From Flectobacillus major DSM 103 (GTDB lineage: Bacteria > Bacteroidota > Bacteroidia > Cytophagales > Spirosomataceae): 64,000 nucleotides of DNA. Of this stretch, positions 1-10,358 are shown piece after piece. The DNA is taken from NCBI RefSeq assembly GCF_000427405.1, contig NZ_KE386491.1, positions 3,729,812-3,793,811 of the forward strand, written 5' to 3'. A program made the translations under genes and the position numbers. The notes beneath the pieces are model-generated. The model did not search any database. It worked only from the letters and a program-made list of their open reading frames with translations, and was not told the DNA's origin. How positions within the stretch are numbered: the stretch's first letter is position 1; every line of letters begins with the position of its first letter.

Positions 1-705
<705 letters not shown>

Positions 706-1113
706 AAATCTCTTTAAATGTTAAGTTGTTCGTCTGTCTATTCTTTTTAAAAGAATCTCATAACGCACAACCTGTCCTTAGAATGTCGTATTATTCTTTT
801 ACTTCTCTTATCAGTTTCTCAAAGAACTCTTCCTCTTAATCAACTTTTTTACAGTCTCTTAAAATTTGATGCCAAATCTCTTCCGATTTAACTACCCTTA
901 TCCGTCGTTGGGAGTGCAAAATTCCGATTTTTTTTTCTTTCTACCAAACTTTGACAGGAAAAAAAACGATTTATTTTAAACAAAAAAGATAACTATTTGT
1001 TTTTTAGAACATTACGAACGAATATTTTTTGTATTTATTTACTACGTTTTTACAGTGTACATCAAAAATGATTCTCATAATACTAATATTGTGTAGTCGA
1101 AGACCTAATTATA
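706..1113 (-). promoter_or_regulatory. rRNA operon leader and upstream region, with candidate rrn promoter at 917-948
   Basis: This gene-free stretch lies upstream of the 16S gene. On the minus strand a TTTG (945-948) is followed after 20 nt by GAATTTTG (917-924). This differs by one base from the Bacteroidota -7 consensus TANNTTTG and has the usual -33 TTTG spacing. It would place transcription start near 910 and give a leader of about 205 nt. The region upstream of it (950-1080) is very AT-rich, as UP elements often are. The promoter call is an inference from pattern; the rest of the stretch holds no gene that I can see. Confidence 0.4.
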
Positions 1114-1155
1114 GCAAAAGCCCGAATAGGTTATTATCCATACTCGGGCTTTTAT
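1114..1155 (-). terminator. Rho-independent terminator after P5C dehydrogenase
   Basis: AGCCCGA (1119-1126) pairs with TCGGGCT (1143-1150), with A and T runs on the two sides. On the minus strand it follows the stop of the P5C dehydrogenase gene by about 20 nt and would also separate that gene from the rRNA promoter region. Confidence 0.75.
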
Positions 1156-1171
1156 TTACTATATAGTATTT

Positions 1172-2800
1172 CTATTCCGCTAGGAATGGGTATTTATAAT
1201 CTAATGGTGATACAAAGTTCTCTTTGATAGTTCTTGGAGAAACCCATCGTAATAAATTAAGTGATGAGCCTGCTTTATCATTTGTACCTGACGCTCTGCC
1301 ACCACCAAAAGGCTGTTGCCCAACAACTGCCCCTGTTGGCTTATCATTCAAATAGAAATTACCTGCAGCATTCTTTAATTTTTTGGTAGCTACTTCAAGT
1401 GCATATCTATCTTGAGCAAATATAGCCCCAGTAAGTGCATAAGGAGAAGTAGTGTCTACTAGTTCGAGGGTTTCTTCAAATTTTTCGGCATCATATACAT
1501 ATATAGTAAGTACAGGGCCAAAAATTTCTTCAGACATTGTTGTGAATCTTGGGTCTTTGGTCAGTACTACTGTTGGTTCTATAAAATACCCTTCTGATTT
1601 ATCATATCCTCCGCCAGCAATAATCTCGACATCTTCGCTATTTTTAGCTAGTTCAATATAACCAACAATTTTATCGAAAGCTTTTTCATCAATAACAGCA
1701 TTGACAAAATTAGAAAACGTTTCGACACTCCCTACCTTTATCTCAGATAAGAATGTTTTGGCATATTGCCATGTTTCTTCCCAAATAGTGTTGGGAATAT
1801 AAGCACGAGAAGCCGCAGAACATTTTTGTCCTTGATATTCAAATGCTCCACGAACCAATCCTACTGCCAATGCTTGTGGGTTGGCCGATTGATGAGCAAC
1901 TACAAAATCCTTTCCTCCAGTTTCGCCTACAATACGTGGGTATGACTTATAAATATGAATATTTTCGCCTATTGTTTTCCAGATATGTTGGAATACTTTT
2001 GTACTACCTGTAAAATGTACCCCTGCAAAATCTGGATGTTTGAATACGATATCGCCTGTAAGTGGCCCATCGGTATAAATCAAATTAATTACGCCATCGG
2101 GTAGGCCAGCCTCTTTTAATATCTTCATTAATACGTAGGCCGAGTAAATTTGTGTTGGTGATGGCTTCCAAACTACAACATTACCCATTAAGGCAGCAGA
2201 AGCAGGAAGATTACCTGCAATAGCTGTAAAATTGAATGGTGTTACAGCAAATACAAATCCTTCGAGTGGACGATATTCTAGTCTATTCCAAACAAATTCT
2301 GACGACTCAGGCTGTTGTGCATATATTTGGGTAGCAAAGTAGGCATTGAATCTTAGAAAATCTATCCATTCACATGCCGAATCTATTTCAGCTTGATAAG
2401 CATTTTTTGACTGCCCTAACATAGTAGCAGCGTTTAGCTCCATTCTATATTTGGTAGCAGATAAATCAGCGGCTTTTAGAAATATTGATACACGGTGTTC
2501 CCAAGATAGGTTAGCCCATTGCTCTTTAGCTTCCAAAGCCGACTCTATCGCCTTATTCACATGGCTTTCGTCGCCTTCATAATAATAGCCTAAAATATGT
2601 TGGTGCTGATGTGGGCTAGTTAATGGAAGTTTTTTTCCTTCCTTGATTTCCTCAGAACCAATAAACATAGGAATATCCAATACTTGCGATTTCATTTCGG
2701 CAAGTTTTGCTTGTAATGCTACTCTTTCCTTGGAATTGGGAGCGTAGCCAAAAATTGGTTCATTTTTAGGACTTGGTACGTTAAAAAAACCTGTGGACAT
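1172..2800 (-). CDS. pruA: L-glutamate gamma-semialdehyde (1-pyrroline-5-carboxylate) dehydrogenase
   Basis: This NAD-dependent aldehyde dehydrogenase oxidises glutamate semialdehyde to glutamate, the second step of proline catabolism. The 542-residue length fits the stand-alone P5CDH (ALDH4) type, not the PutA fusion. Visible features are the proline-rich fold motif VTPFNFTAIAGNLPA near 186-200, FTGSTKVF near 263-270, the general-base glutamate in VGETGGKDF (E293), the catalytic cysteine in YQGQKCSAASR (C327), EEIFGPVL, and a C-terminal PFGGGRASGTNDKAG. The ATG at 2798-2800 gives a full-length N terminus. No proline dehydrogenase gene is adjacent. A strong terminator follows. Function is by family; the substrate call is firm because of the ALDH4-like length and QKCSA motif. 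Confidence 0.93.
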   Translation of the reverse strand: MSTGFFNVPSPKNEPIFGYAPNSKERVALQAKLAEMKSQVLDIPMFIGSEEIKEGKKLPLTSPHQHQHILGYYYEGDESHVNKAIESALEAKEQWANLSWEHRVSIFLKAADLSATKYRMELNAATMLGQSKNAYQAEIDSACEWIDFLRFNAYFATQIYAQQPESSEFVWNRLEYRPLEGFVFAVTPFNFTAIAGNLPASAALMGNVVVWKPSPTQIYSAYVLMKILKEAGLPDGVINLIYTDGPLTGDIVFKHPDFAGVHFTGSTKVFQHIWKTIGENIHIYKSYPRIVGETGGKDFVVAHQSANPQALAVGLVRGAFEYQGQKCSAASRAYIPNTIWEETWQYAKTFLSEIKVGSVETFSNFVNAVIDEKAFDKIVGYIELAKNSEDVEIIAGGGYDKSEGYFIEPTVVLTKDPRFTTMSEEIFGPVLTIYVYDAEKFEETLELVDTTSPYALTGAIFAQDRYALEVATKKLKNAAGNFYLNDKPTGAVVGQQPFGGGRASGTNDKAGSSLNLLRWVSPRTIKENFVSPLDYKYPFLAE

Positions 2801-2881
2801 TTGATGAAGTTTTAGTTTACATGGTAAAGTTACGGAGTTGTTTTGGTTATACCAACTACTGCTATAACACAGTAGTTTAGT

Positions 2882-3802
2882 TTAAAGGGTTAAGTAGGGA
2901 AGTATTTTTTGGAAGGTTTTTTCATCTAATAATTTCACTGCTAATAAATCTTTGAAGGATTCAAATTTTCCGTGTTGATTTCGGTAATTGATGATTGCTT
3001 TTGCTATGTAAGGTTTTAAATAAGGATGTCGAAATTGTTCGAATGAAGATTCATTAATATTAATTTTTATTGTACTAGGGTTCTTTAGTGTTGCATATTT
3101 CTTTACTTCTTGTATTACTGCAGAATCTAGGCCGTACACTTCGTAGAGTTGGTCGATGGCATAGAAACCTCCTAACATATCTCTATATTTAATAATGCGT
3201 TGAGAAAGCTTACTGCCTATTCCTTTTAGTTTTATTAGGGTTGTGGTATCGGCATGATTCAAATCAAAGCTTGTAATAACGGGCTTGGTCTGAGTAATAA
3301 CCTTTAACTTATTATTATCGATAGCCTCTGATTGTGGAATCGTAATGTAAGGTTCTAATTGCAAATAGAGTTCTTCGGGAAAACCATAGATTTTCTTGAC
3401 ATCAGCTTTTTTACGGAAAATACCACCACTATTACGGTACTTCTCTATTCGTTTTGCTAACCAAAGAGGTATTCCTAATGCCGATAGGGCATCAACCGAA
3501 GATTCATTCGGATTGAAGTCATGTAATTGAATTACTTTTATGACCTCAGAATGCTCATTTTTAAAACTATTTGAATAGCTTTTCTGAGGTTTATCCACAA
3601 GTTCTAAATGAGCTAAGATTGTTTTCACATTTTGTTTGTCGATTAATAAAGAAGAACTTTCTTGTCTGGTGTTTATTTGCCATATAATAAAATGGCTAGT
3701 TACTAACACTATAAAGAGGAATATCATTACCAAAAAGCCTTGCATTTCGATTTTAGTGAAGCCAAAAAAACTTTGAATGTAGAACTGAATTTTCTCTTTC
3801 AT
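2882..3802 (-). CDS. Membrane-anchored helix-hairpin-helix (ComEA-like) protein
   Basis: The protein has about 306 residues. A single transmembrane segment near residues 20-42 (GFLVMIFLFIVLVTSHFIIW) is followed by a periplasmic or exposed region with several HhH modules: VDALSALGIPLWLAKRIEKYR, DTTTLIKLKGIGSKLSQRI and SFEQFRHPYLKPYIAKAIINYR. HhH repeats of this spacing occur in ComEA-type DNA receptors and in the Bacteroidota helix-hairpin-helix domain family. I infer non-specific DNA binding, perhaps in DNA uptake, but no competence genes other than comF (23 kb) are near. I chose the ATG at 3800-3802; a longer frame to 3850 begins with TTG and adds 16 unconvincing residues. Confidence 0.75.
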   Translation of the reverse strand: MKEKIQFYIQSFFGFTKIEMQGFLVMIFLFIVLVTSHFIIWQINTRQESSSLLIDKQNVKTILAHLELVDKPQKSYSNSFKNEHSEVIKVIQLHDFNPNESSVDALSALGIPLWLAKRIEKYRNSGGIFRKKADVKKIYGFPEELYLQLEPYITIPQSEAIDNNKLKVITQTKPVITSFDLNHADTTTLIKLKGIGSKLSQRIIKYRDMLGGFYAIDQLYEVYGLDSAVIQEVKKYATLKNPSTIKININESSFEQFRHPYLKPYIAKAIINYRNQHGKFESFKDLLAVKLLDEKTFQKILPYLTL

Positions 3803-4006
3803 GTGTAGGTAGAATTGAAGGTGAATAGATGAAAAAAAATACTTTATCAAAATAAAATTCTGTATTTCATCAAGATTGAAATAATTTTGTGCAATGTATT
3901 GTACGTCAATTTGTAAATACTGTTTTTAACTAGACGACAAATCGTAAGTTAGGTGTCTTAAAAATACAAAAGAAATCCTAATTTATTTTAACCAAAAAAC
4001 GAATTT

Positions 4007-5317
4007 ATGATACTCTATAGTACCAAACACGAAAGTCCTGATGTGTCTTTGGAAGAAGCTGTGTTTAGGGGATTACCTCCTGACAACGGTTTGTACATGC
4101 CTTATGAGATACCAACCTTACCTACATCTTTTTTTGAAAAAATAGAGAACTTGAGTATTTCGGAAATTGCCTTTGAGGTAACAAAGGCTTTATTAGGAGA
4201 TGATATTGCCGATAATGACTTACAACAAATCATTGCTTCGTCAATCAACTTTGAAGCTCCTTTAGTAGAAATCGAAAAAGATACCTTTGTCTTAGAATTG
4301 TTTCATGGGCCATCTATGGCATTCAAGGATTTTGGTGCTAGGTTTATGGCTGCTTTGATGTCATATTTTTTACAGAAATCACATCAAGACATTCATATTC
4401 TTGTGGCTACTTCTGGCGATACAGGTGGTGCTGTAGCCCAAGGCTTCTATAACACTCCGGGAATCAAAGTAACTATTTTGTATCCTAAAGGTAAGGTTTC
4501 GGATATTCAGGAAAAACAACTTACTACTTTGGGGGGCAATGTTACGGCTCTGGAAGTAGATGGTACATTCGATGATTGCCAGCGTTTGGTAAAATCGGCT
4601 TTCTTGGATACAGAATTATCATCCAAATACAATTTGGCATCGGCCAATTCTATCAATATTAGTCGATTAATTCCTCAGTCTTTTTATTATTTTAGTGCTT
4701 ATGCACAACTCAAAAAGCTAGGATATTCAAAGCCGCTCGTATTCTGTGTACCAAGTGGTAACTTTGGCAACCTTTCGGCTGGACTAATTGCCCAGAAAAT
4801 GGGATTGCCCGTAAAGATGTTTATAGCTGCAACTAATGTTAATAACATTGTTCCTAACTATTTGGCAACTGGTATTTACGAACCCAAACCATCAAAAGAA
4901 ACGATTTCTAATGCAATGGATGTAGGGAATCCATCAAATTTTGTTCGTATGCAAATTTTGGCTGGAGAGCAATATACTGAAGTTATCAAACATATTGTTG
5001 GCGACTTTAGTGATGATGTTGCAACAAGGGCTACGATGAAAGAAGTTTTTGAACGCACAGGCTATGTAATGTGCCCTCATACAGCAGTAGCTTACAGAGG
5101 GTTGAGTTCTTATGTACAACATCAAGGTGAAGAGGTTAGCGGAGTATTGCTATCAACGGCACATTATGCCAAGTTTTTGGATGTAGTAGAAGAAACCTTA
5201 TCAACCAAAGTAGCAATTCCTGAAAGATTATCAGCATTGTTGTCGAAAGAGAAAGTAGCAATACCAATGAGTACCGTTTTTAGTGATTTTAAGAAGTACT
5301 TACTTTCATTATCATAA
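4007..5317 (+). CDS. thrC: Threonine synthase
   Basis: This PLP enzyme converts O-phosphohomoserine to threonine. The 436 residues match the family. The N terminus MILYSTKHESPDVSLEEAV is typical. The PLP lysine is in GPSMAFKDFG (K107), and the phosphate-binding SGDTGGAVAQGF lies at 136-147. A second conserved stretch, PSGNFGNLSAGL, lies near 250. It stands alone here: thrA and thrB are not adjacent, unlike the usual thrABC cluster. A TAATTTTG box (3882-3889) fits the -7 consensus but has no good -33 partner. It ends in a strong shared terminator. Confidence 0.95.
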   Translation: MILYSTKHESPDVSLEEAVFRGLPPDNGLYMPYEIPTLPTSFFEKIENLSISEIAFEVTKALLGDDIADNDLQQIIASSINFEAPLVEIEKDTFVLELFHGPSMAFKDFGARFMAALMSYFLQKSHQDIHILVATSGDTGGAVAQGFYNTPGIKVTILYPKGKVSDIQEKQLTTLGGNVTALEVDGTFDDCQRLVKSAFLDTELSSKYNLASANSINISRLIPQSFYYFSAYAQLKKLGYSKPLVFCVPSGNFGNLSAGLIAQKMGLPVKMFIAATNVNNIVPNYLATGIYEPKPSKETISNAMDVGNPSNFVRMQILAGEQYTEVIKHIVGDFSDDVATRATMKEVFERTGYVMCPHTAVAYRGLSSYVQHQGEEVSGVLLSTAHYAKFLDVVEETLSTKVAIPERLSALLSKEKVAIPMSTVFSDFKKYLLSLS

Positions 5318-5356
5318 AAACAATAGGCTGTCAGCAAACTGACAGCCTATTGTTTT
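5316..5356. terminator. Bidirectional terminator between thrC and the acyl-CoA synthetase gene
   Basis: A perfect 18-bp stem (AAAACAATAGGCTGTCAG at 5317-5334 with its complement at 5339-5356) closes a CAAA loop. It lies between two convergent stop codons, with A/T runs on both sides, and so can serve both genes. The minus-strand stop at 5355 lies inside the stem. Confidence 0.9.
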
Positions 5357-7127
5357 ATAAGTACATTGATTCAATTTGTTGACTATATTTTGAATGAATC
5401 ACTTTTCTTTTAAGTTTGAGTGTTGGGGTAAGTTCGCCACCTTCTATCGAGAAAAGTTTTGGAATTAGTACTACTTTCTTGACTTGCTCATATTTGGCAA
5501 CATTATTCATCAAATGTTTGACATCGGCATCAAATTTCTCTAGCACTTTAGGGTTTTTGATGATTTGCTCATTGGATGAATATTCAATTTCGTGTTTGGT
5601 GCACCATTCTTTCAAAGCATTGAATTCTGGAACAAGCAGAGCCGATGGGAATTTTTGCCCTTCTCCTACAACAATAGCTTGTTCTATCAAAATAGACTCT
5701 TTGAGTTTGTTTTCGAGTAATTGTGGTGCCACATACTTACCTCCTGATGTTTTGAAAATCTCTTTTTTTCTATCGGTTATTTTCAGGAACTGTCCTTCTA
5801 CAAATTCGCCAATATCGCCAGTATGAAACCAGCCTTCGCTATCGATAACCTCTTGAGTAGCTTCAGGCTTATTATAATAACCTTTCATGATACTTGGTCC
5901 TTTTACTAATATTTCGCCATCTTCAGCAATTTTTACTGATACATTTGGCAAAACAGAACCAACACAACCTACTCTAAAATTGGTAATGATACTTGATGAT
6001 ATTACTGGCGAGGTTTCGGTGAGGCCATACCCTTCCAAAATAGGAATACCTGCCGCCCAAAAGATTCTTGCTAAGCGAGGCTGCAAAGCCGCAGAACCAG
6101 AGGCTACCAGCTTGATATTGCCACCGAGTGCTTCTTGCCATTTACTGAAAATAAGTTTTCTTGCTATTGCTAACTGCGTATTGTACCACCAACCCATATC
6201 GGCCATTGGATCATATTTTAGGCCAAGGTTCAAAGCCCAAAAGAATAAACTCTTTTTTACACCAGTCAGTTCATATCCTTTAGCTACAATTTTATCGTAC
6301 ACTTTTTCCAGTAAACGAGGAACAGTTGCAAATACATGTGGCTTGATTTCCTTTAGGTTATCGGCTATGGTTTCCATACTTTCGGCATAATAAGTAGACA
6401 CCCCATAGCGCATATACACATATACATCGGTACGCTCGTAAATATGACAAAGCGGTAAAAAGCTCAAGGCTCGGTCTGTTTCTTCTAGTTCAAGGTGCTT
6501 CCCTTCTATTAGCCCTTCTACGTTGGCTATAATGTTGCGGTGAGTAAGCATAACCCCTTTAGGTTTGCCTGTTGTACCAGAAGTATAAATAAGTGTTAAT
6601 AAATCGTCGGACTGAACGGCATCCATATAGGGCTGTAGTTGAGCAATATCTTGCCCTTTGGCCAAATCTGTTACCTCAGACCAGTGTTTTGCCCCTTTAA
6701 TATTATCGAAAGTATAAATTCCTTCAACCTCGGCAAGCGAAGCGGTAGCATCTTTGGCTTTTGATAATAAAGATTGGTCTGAAACAAAGACAAACTTTAC
6801 GCCTGCATCAGCAAAAATATACTGATAATCCTCCATAGTAATGGTTGGATACATTGGTACAGAAACAGCTCCAAGTTGTTGTATTCCTAACTCGACAAAG
6901 TTCCATTCTGGACGATTATTGGAAATTATCGCAATTTTATCGTCTTTCTTGACCCCTAATTGCAACAAGCCCAAGCTTACCTGATTAACAATATCGATAA
7001 CTTCTTTTGCTCCATATTTTCTCCACTGGCCATTTTGCTTATTAGCAAAAACATCTTCTTTATTTAGTGGTAAAACACATTTGTATAGCAAATCGAAAAC
7101 TCTAGTGATGGCAAGATTACGTTTCAT
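5355..7127 (-). CDS. fadD: Long-chain fatty-acid--CoA ligase (AMP-forming)
   Basis: This adenylate-forming enzyme activates long-chain fatty acids to acyl-CoA. The 590 residues fit the FAA1-like (COG1022) class. Motifs: A3 P-loop YTSGTTGKPKG at about 181-191, EGYGLTETSPV near 373, GWFHTGDIGE near 437, DRKKEIFKTSGGKYVAP near 455-470. I start at ATG 7125-7127; the frame extends seven codons to a TTG at 7148, which is less likely. A CAAAGATA (7202-7209, minus-strand TATCTTTG) fits a -7 box about 75 nt upstream. It is monocistronic and converges on thrC. The gene symbol is by family only; chain-length preference cannot be read. Confidence 0.88.
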   Translation of the reverse strand: MKRNLAITRVFDLLYKCVLPLNKEDVFANKQNGQWRKYGAKEVIDIVNQVSLGLLQLGVKKDDKIAIISNNRPEWNFVELGIQQLGAVSVPMYPTITMEDYQYIFADAGVKFVFVSDQSLLSKAKDATASLAEVEGIYTFDNIKGAKHWSEVTDLAKGQDIAQLQPYMDAVQSDDLLTLIYTSGTTGKPKGVMLTHRNIIANVEGLIEGKHLELEETDRALSFLPLCHIYERTDVYVYMRYGVSTYYAESMETIADNLKEIKPHVFATVPRLLEKVYDKIVAKGYELTGVKKSLFFWALNLGLKYDPMADMGWWYNTQLAIARKLIFSKWQEALGGNIKLVASGSAALQPRLARIFWAAGIPILEGYGLTETSPVISSSIITNFRVGCVGSVLPNVSVKIAEDGEILVKGPSIMKGYYNKPEATQEVIDSEGWFHTGDIGEFVEGQFLKITDRKKEIFKTSGGKYVAPQLLENKLKESILIEQAIVVGEGQKFPSALLVPEFNALKEWCTKHEIEYSSNEQIIKNPKVLEKFDADVKHLMNNVAKYEQVKKVVLIPKLFSIEGGELTPTLKLKRKVIHSKYSQQIESMYL

Positions 7128-7298
7128 ACTTTTCGCCTGTTGATTCAAACACGTTCTTATTTATGTACAATTATAACAACAATTTATTATAATCATTTAC
7201 CCAAAGATAACAGGTTTAGCTATTTAAAAATAGTATGCAAGCATAATTTTTTTAAATTATTTTTAGATTTAATACTGGTATAAAATAGTATTTGAAAA

Positions 7299-7330
7299 AC
7301 AAAAAAGGGTATTTTTTACGAATACCCTCA
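7299..7330 (-). terminator. Terminator after the M48 peptidase gene
   Basis: AGGGTATT (7306-7313) pairs with AATACCCT (7321-7328), followed on the minus strand by a T tract. It lies 9 nt past the stop codon at 7339. Confidence 0.75.
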
Positions 7331-7338
7331 TGATTATC

Positions 7339-8406
7339 TTAATGATTTTTGACTATTATATCTTCGGTTTTTCCGTTTGAATAAATGTATTGGAGTTCTA
7401 CTTCAGGGTATACATTTTCTTCTAGTAGAATAAAGTTACCTAATTCGGTCATTTTATCGTTATCAAATTTTCCTGCGAAATATTCGCCATCTCTAAAATA
7501 AAATACACCTCGACCGTGACGAACGCCATTTTGGTATTCGCCTTCATACATTTTACTTCCATCTGCATAATAATGAATTCCGAACCCATGACGTTTTCCA
7601 TTTTTCCACATTCCTTTATAGCTTCCTTGTGTTTTGTGGATAAAATACCCTGTACCATTACTACAGTTTCCTGAAATACAGCCTAGTTGTACACTTTTGT
7701 TAGTAACTTCTGGCTCTATTGTGGATAATTCAAGGGGGTCTTGAGGTTGGGGTATTATACTATTTTCTTGAGGCGTTTCAGCTGTATATCTTGTATCCTT
7801 TCTTTTTTCTTCTTCCCAGCCTTTGGCAATAGCTGCAAGACGCTGAGAGCGTGGAGGGTGGGTACTTGTCCATGTCTCTTGCTGAAAATGGTTCATCGCT
7901 AATTGGGCTTCTTCAAGGGTGGCACCCATTCGGTATAAACACGCTCCTGAAAATTCATCGGCTTCGAGTTCTTTTTTATGTTGGCTTCCTTGATTATTGG
8001 TAGGGTGATAGTATACTAAGTGCCCTACTTCATGAGCTAAAATCGATATAGCAGCCCAGTCTTTGCTAGTAATCTGTTCTACGCGACTCAAAAAGTTTTT
8101 ATCATATATAATATGTGGAACGCCCTCTATTAATGTAGCATAGCAATTATCGGTTTCGGGACATTCTATCATTTTGAAAGGATTTCGAGATAGGTTCATA
8201 GACTCTGTAATTTTCTTAACCACCTTCTCGGCTCTACCTGTAGACATATAGGCTTGGGTTTGTAGGCTGCTACATATATCTGTATTTTTAACAGCTTTGC
8301 CAAAATAATGGCATATAAATACCTTTGGAGGAGTTTGTGCTTGAGTGGTGTGTAAAGCCAAACACAATAGAGATAGACAGAGTAATCCTATGCTTGAAGG
8401 TTTCAT
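7339..8406 (-). CDS. Secreted M48-family zinc metallopeptidase with C-terminal MORN repeats
   Basis: The protein has 355 residues. A signal peptide covers about residues 1-24 (hydrophobic LLCLSLLCLAL, TQAQ cleavage). The peptidase core has the zinc site ILAHEVGHLVYYH (HEVGH 125-129) and the downstream ELEADEF (146-152), which supplies the third ligand, as in M48/Ste24/HtpX-like soluble proteases. After a linker, residues ~250-330 hold MORN repeats (GSYKGMWKNGKRHGFGIHYY, YEGEYQNGVRHGRGVFYF, YFAGKFDNDK). The export signal suggests a periplasmic or outer-membrane quality-control role, but this is inference. Several TTATCCACA DnaA boxes lie inside and beside the gene (7635, 7720, 8476). The fusion of M48 and MORN is unusual. 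Confidence 0.82.
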   Translation of the reverse strand: MKPSSIGLLCLSLLCLALHTTQAQTPPKVFICHYFGKAVKNTDICSSLQTQAYMSTGRAEKVVKKITESMNLSRNPFKMIECPETDNCYATLIEGVPHIIYDKNFLSRVEQITSKDWAAISILAHEVGHLVYYHPTNNQGSQHKKELEADEFSGACLYRMGATLEEAQLAMNHFQQETWTSTHPPRSQRLAAIAKGWEEEKRKDTRYTAETPQENSIIPQPQDPLELSTIEPEVTNKSVQLGCISGNCSNGTGYFIHKTQGSYKGMWKNGKRHGFGIHYYADGSKMYEGEYQNGVRHGRGVFYFRDGEYFAGKFDNDKMTELGNFILLEENVYPEVELQYIYSNGKTEDIIVKNH

Positions 8407-8481
8407 GGAAGTATTTGATTGAATTTACAGATGCTTTGTAAAGTTTATTCATTCAAAATTCCCTTCTTGGTTGGCTGTGGA

Positions 8482-8513
8482 TAAAAAAGAAGGTCTGGTA
8501 CAGACCTTCTTCA
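8482..8513 (-). terminator. Terminator after the TPR gene
   Basis: AAGAAGGTCTG (8487-8497) pairs with CAGACCTTCTT (8501-8511) around a GTA loop, with a T run downstream on the minus strand. It directly follows the TPR gene's stop and abuts a DnaA box at 8476-8484. Confidence 0.85.
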
Positions 8514-8528
8514 ATACGAATTATAGTA

Positions 8529-10358
8529 TTAGTTTATTGTGTCGCCACGAAGATTTCTAAATCTTTTTCTAGCCTCAGAGCCAAATATACTTCCAGGATA
8601 TTTGGTTAAAAGCTCTTGATACAGTTTCATGGCTTTTGAAAATTCATTCTTTTTTTCTTGGTAGGTCTTGGCAAGAAGAAATAAAGCATCGTCGCCAAGG
8701 ATGTCGGAAGGGTACTTATCCACAATTTTTTCTAATTGTTGAATACCTGCATCTATATTACCTTCTTTTAAATAAGTGCTTGCCATTAGATACAAAACTT
8801 CGTCTTCGAGTGGGTGTCCTTTGTGGATAACTAACATTTCTTTCATTTTGGCTATGGCTTCATCATTTCGATGCTGAAATAATAACAGCTCAATATTGGC
8901 ATAATCTTGCATAGCTACTTCATTGCTATCTAAACCCGTATTATCTTGTATTAATAAGCTCAGATTCATTGCATCGTTGGCTATTTCTCTTGTTGTAGCC
9001 TGTTTTAGAATATCTAATACCTCTTTGGCCAAATCAAAATCACCTTTATAATAGGCTAATTTTGCATTTCGTAGCTTTGCATCATACCCTAGTGGGCTAT
9101 CTTTCTGTGATTTTTCTACTTGTGAATATAATAAGGTAGCTTCCCAAGGCTCTGATTTCAAAATATAGATATCTCCTAGGTCTAGTTTGCACTTATCCAC
9201 AAAGAGCCTATCGCCTGTGGATAACTTTATAGCCAACTCTAAAACAGCAACCGCCGTATCTTTTTCGTTTAGGTAAAACGCATATAATAGCCCTTTACTT
9301 CTCATAGCTTCAAGGGTTCGTTGATTAACGCCTAGTTCGTTCAACAATTTGGTGTATTCGTTGATAAGAATTCTAATATCATTTCGATTCACTGGATATG
9401 TGTTTTTTACGACTTCTTCTTTAGAGTTTATCAACAATCTTCGCCAAAGTGGATAATTCTGTAATTTGGGATATTCTCTTACTAAGTATTCAAATATCTT
9501 TCCTGCATTTAAAAAGTCTTTATTTTGGTAGGCCACAAAACCAAGGTCGGCCACCTGAGCTCCTTCACGTTTGTAACGCTTGTCCATAGCTCGTGCTTGT
9601 ACAAATGCCTTGAAGAATTCTTTCTTTTGGGTAAGGTGCCAAATGAGCATTTCATTGTAATAAGGTTCATCAGGAAACTTCTGTACATAATTGTACAAAA
9701 CCTTTTCCAATACCTCTATTTCTTTGTCTTCTTTGACTTCATCTTGTAAAATAGCCTGAAGTAGCTCACGGTTTTCGATAGGATGTCCAAAATTTAGGTA
9801 TTCCTCAAGCATTTCTTGAGGTTTACCAAGCAGTCGGTACAACCTCCCTACTTGGAGGGCAAACTTGCTCTTATCCTTGAAGTATGCTCTATTTTGCTCT
9901 ATCAATTGTATAGCTAAATCGTATTGGCTTTGGTTTGTGAGTTCACTAACCAACTGCATCGTTAAGGCATCATCTATCTTGGCTTTTTCAAAAGCCATAT
10001 TAAATTGTTTTTGAGCTTCGTCTTTCTTCTCAATAAACGTTAATAGCTGAGCATAATCAATGATATAAATTGGATTATTTTCAGACCATTTGATTTGCTT
10101 TTTCAAAAACTTTTCTGCTTCCGAAAAATCTTTAAGCTTCACCAAGGTTTGTAAATAGGCTTTGTGGATACTTTGTGCAGATTCTTTATTTTTTGCCAAT
10201 TTTTGAAAAATAGCTTTTGCCTTTTCATATTCTCCAGCTTTGACATATTCTAAACCCAGTTCAGCATCTTGAGCTAAAGTTTTCAAAGTGACTCCAATCA
10301 GACAGGTTACCAACAACAATATTCTTAACGATACCAATTTTAGATGCTTCATATTCAT
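8529..10358 (-). CDS. Exported tetratricopeptide-repeat protein
   Basis: About 609 residues from ATG 10356-10358 (another ATG follows two codons later). The frame opens 19 codons earlier, but only the later start gives a normal signal peptide (LVSLRILLLVTCLIGVTLKTLAQ). The mature part consists of helical repeats of TPR type, e.g. GLEYVKAGEYEKAKAIFQKL near the N terminus and VLYLMASTYLKEGNIDAGIQ and ALFLLAKTYQEKKNEFSKAM near the C terminus. The last repeats resemble the Bacteroidota YfgC/BamD-like periplasmic TPR proteins. It probably scaffolds an envelope complex; no partner can be named. Five exact DnaA boxes occur within or beside it, and the putative origin lies immediately upstream. Confidence 0.8.
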   Translation of the reverse strand: MNMKHLKLVSLRILLLVTCLIGVTLKTLAQDAELGLEYVKAGEYEKAKAIFQKLAKNKESAQSIHKAYLQTLVKLKDFSEAEKFLKKQIKWSENNPIYIIDYAQLLTFIEKKDEAQKQFNMAFEKAKIDDALTMQLVSELTNQSQYDLAIQLIEQNRAYFKDKSKFALQVGRLYRLLGKPQEMLEEYLNFGHPIENRELLQAILQDEVKEDKEIEVLEKVLYNYVQKFPDEPYYNEMLIWHLTQKKEFFKAFVQARAMDKRYKREGAQVADLGFVAYQNKDFLNAGKIFEYLVREYPKLQNYPLWRRLLINSKEEVVKNTYPVNRNDIRILINEYTKLLNELGVNQRTLEAMRSKGLLYAFYLNEKDTAVAVLELAIKLSTGDRLFVDKCKLDLGDIYILKSEPWEATLLYSQVEKSQKDSPLGYDAKLRNAKLAYYKGDFDLAKEVLDILKQATTREIANDAMNLSLLIQDNTGLDSNEVAMQDYANIELLLFQHRNDEAIAKMKEMLVIHKGHPLEDEVLYLMASTYLKEGNIDAGIQQLEKIVDKYPSDILGDDALFLLAKTYQEKKNEFSKAMKLYQELLTKYPGSIFGSEARKRFRNLRGDTIN

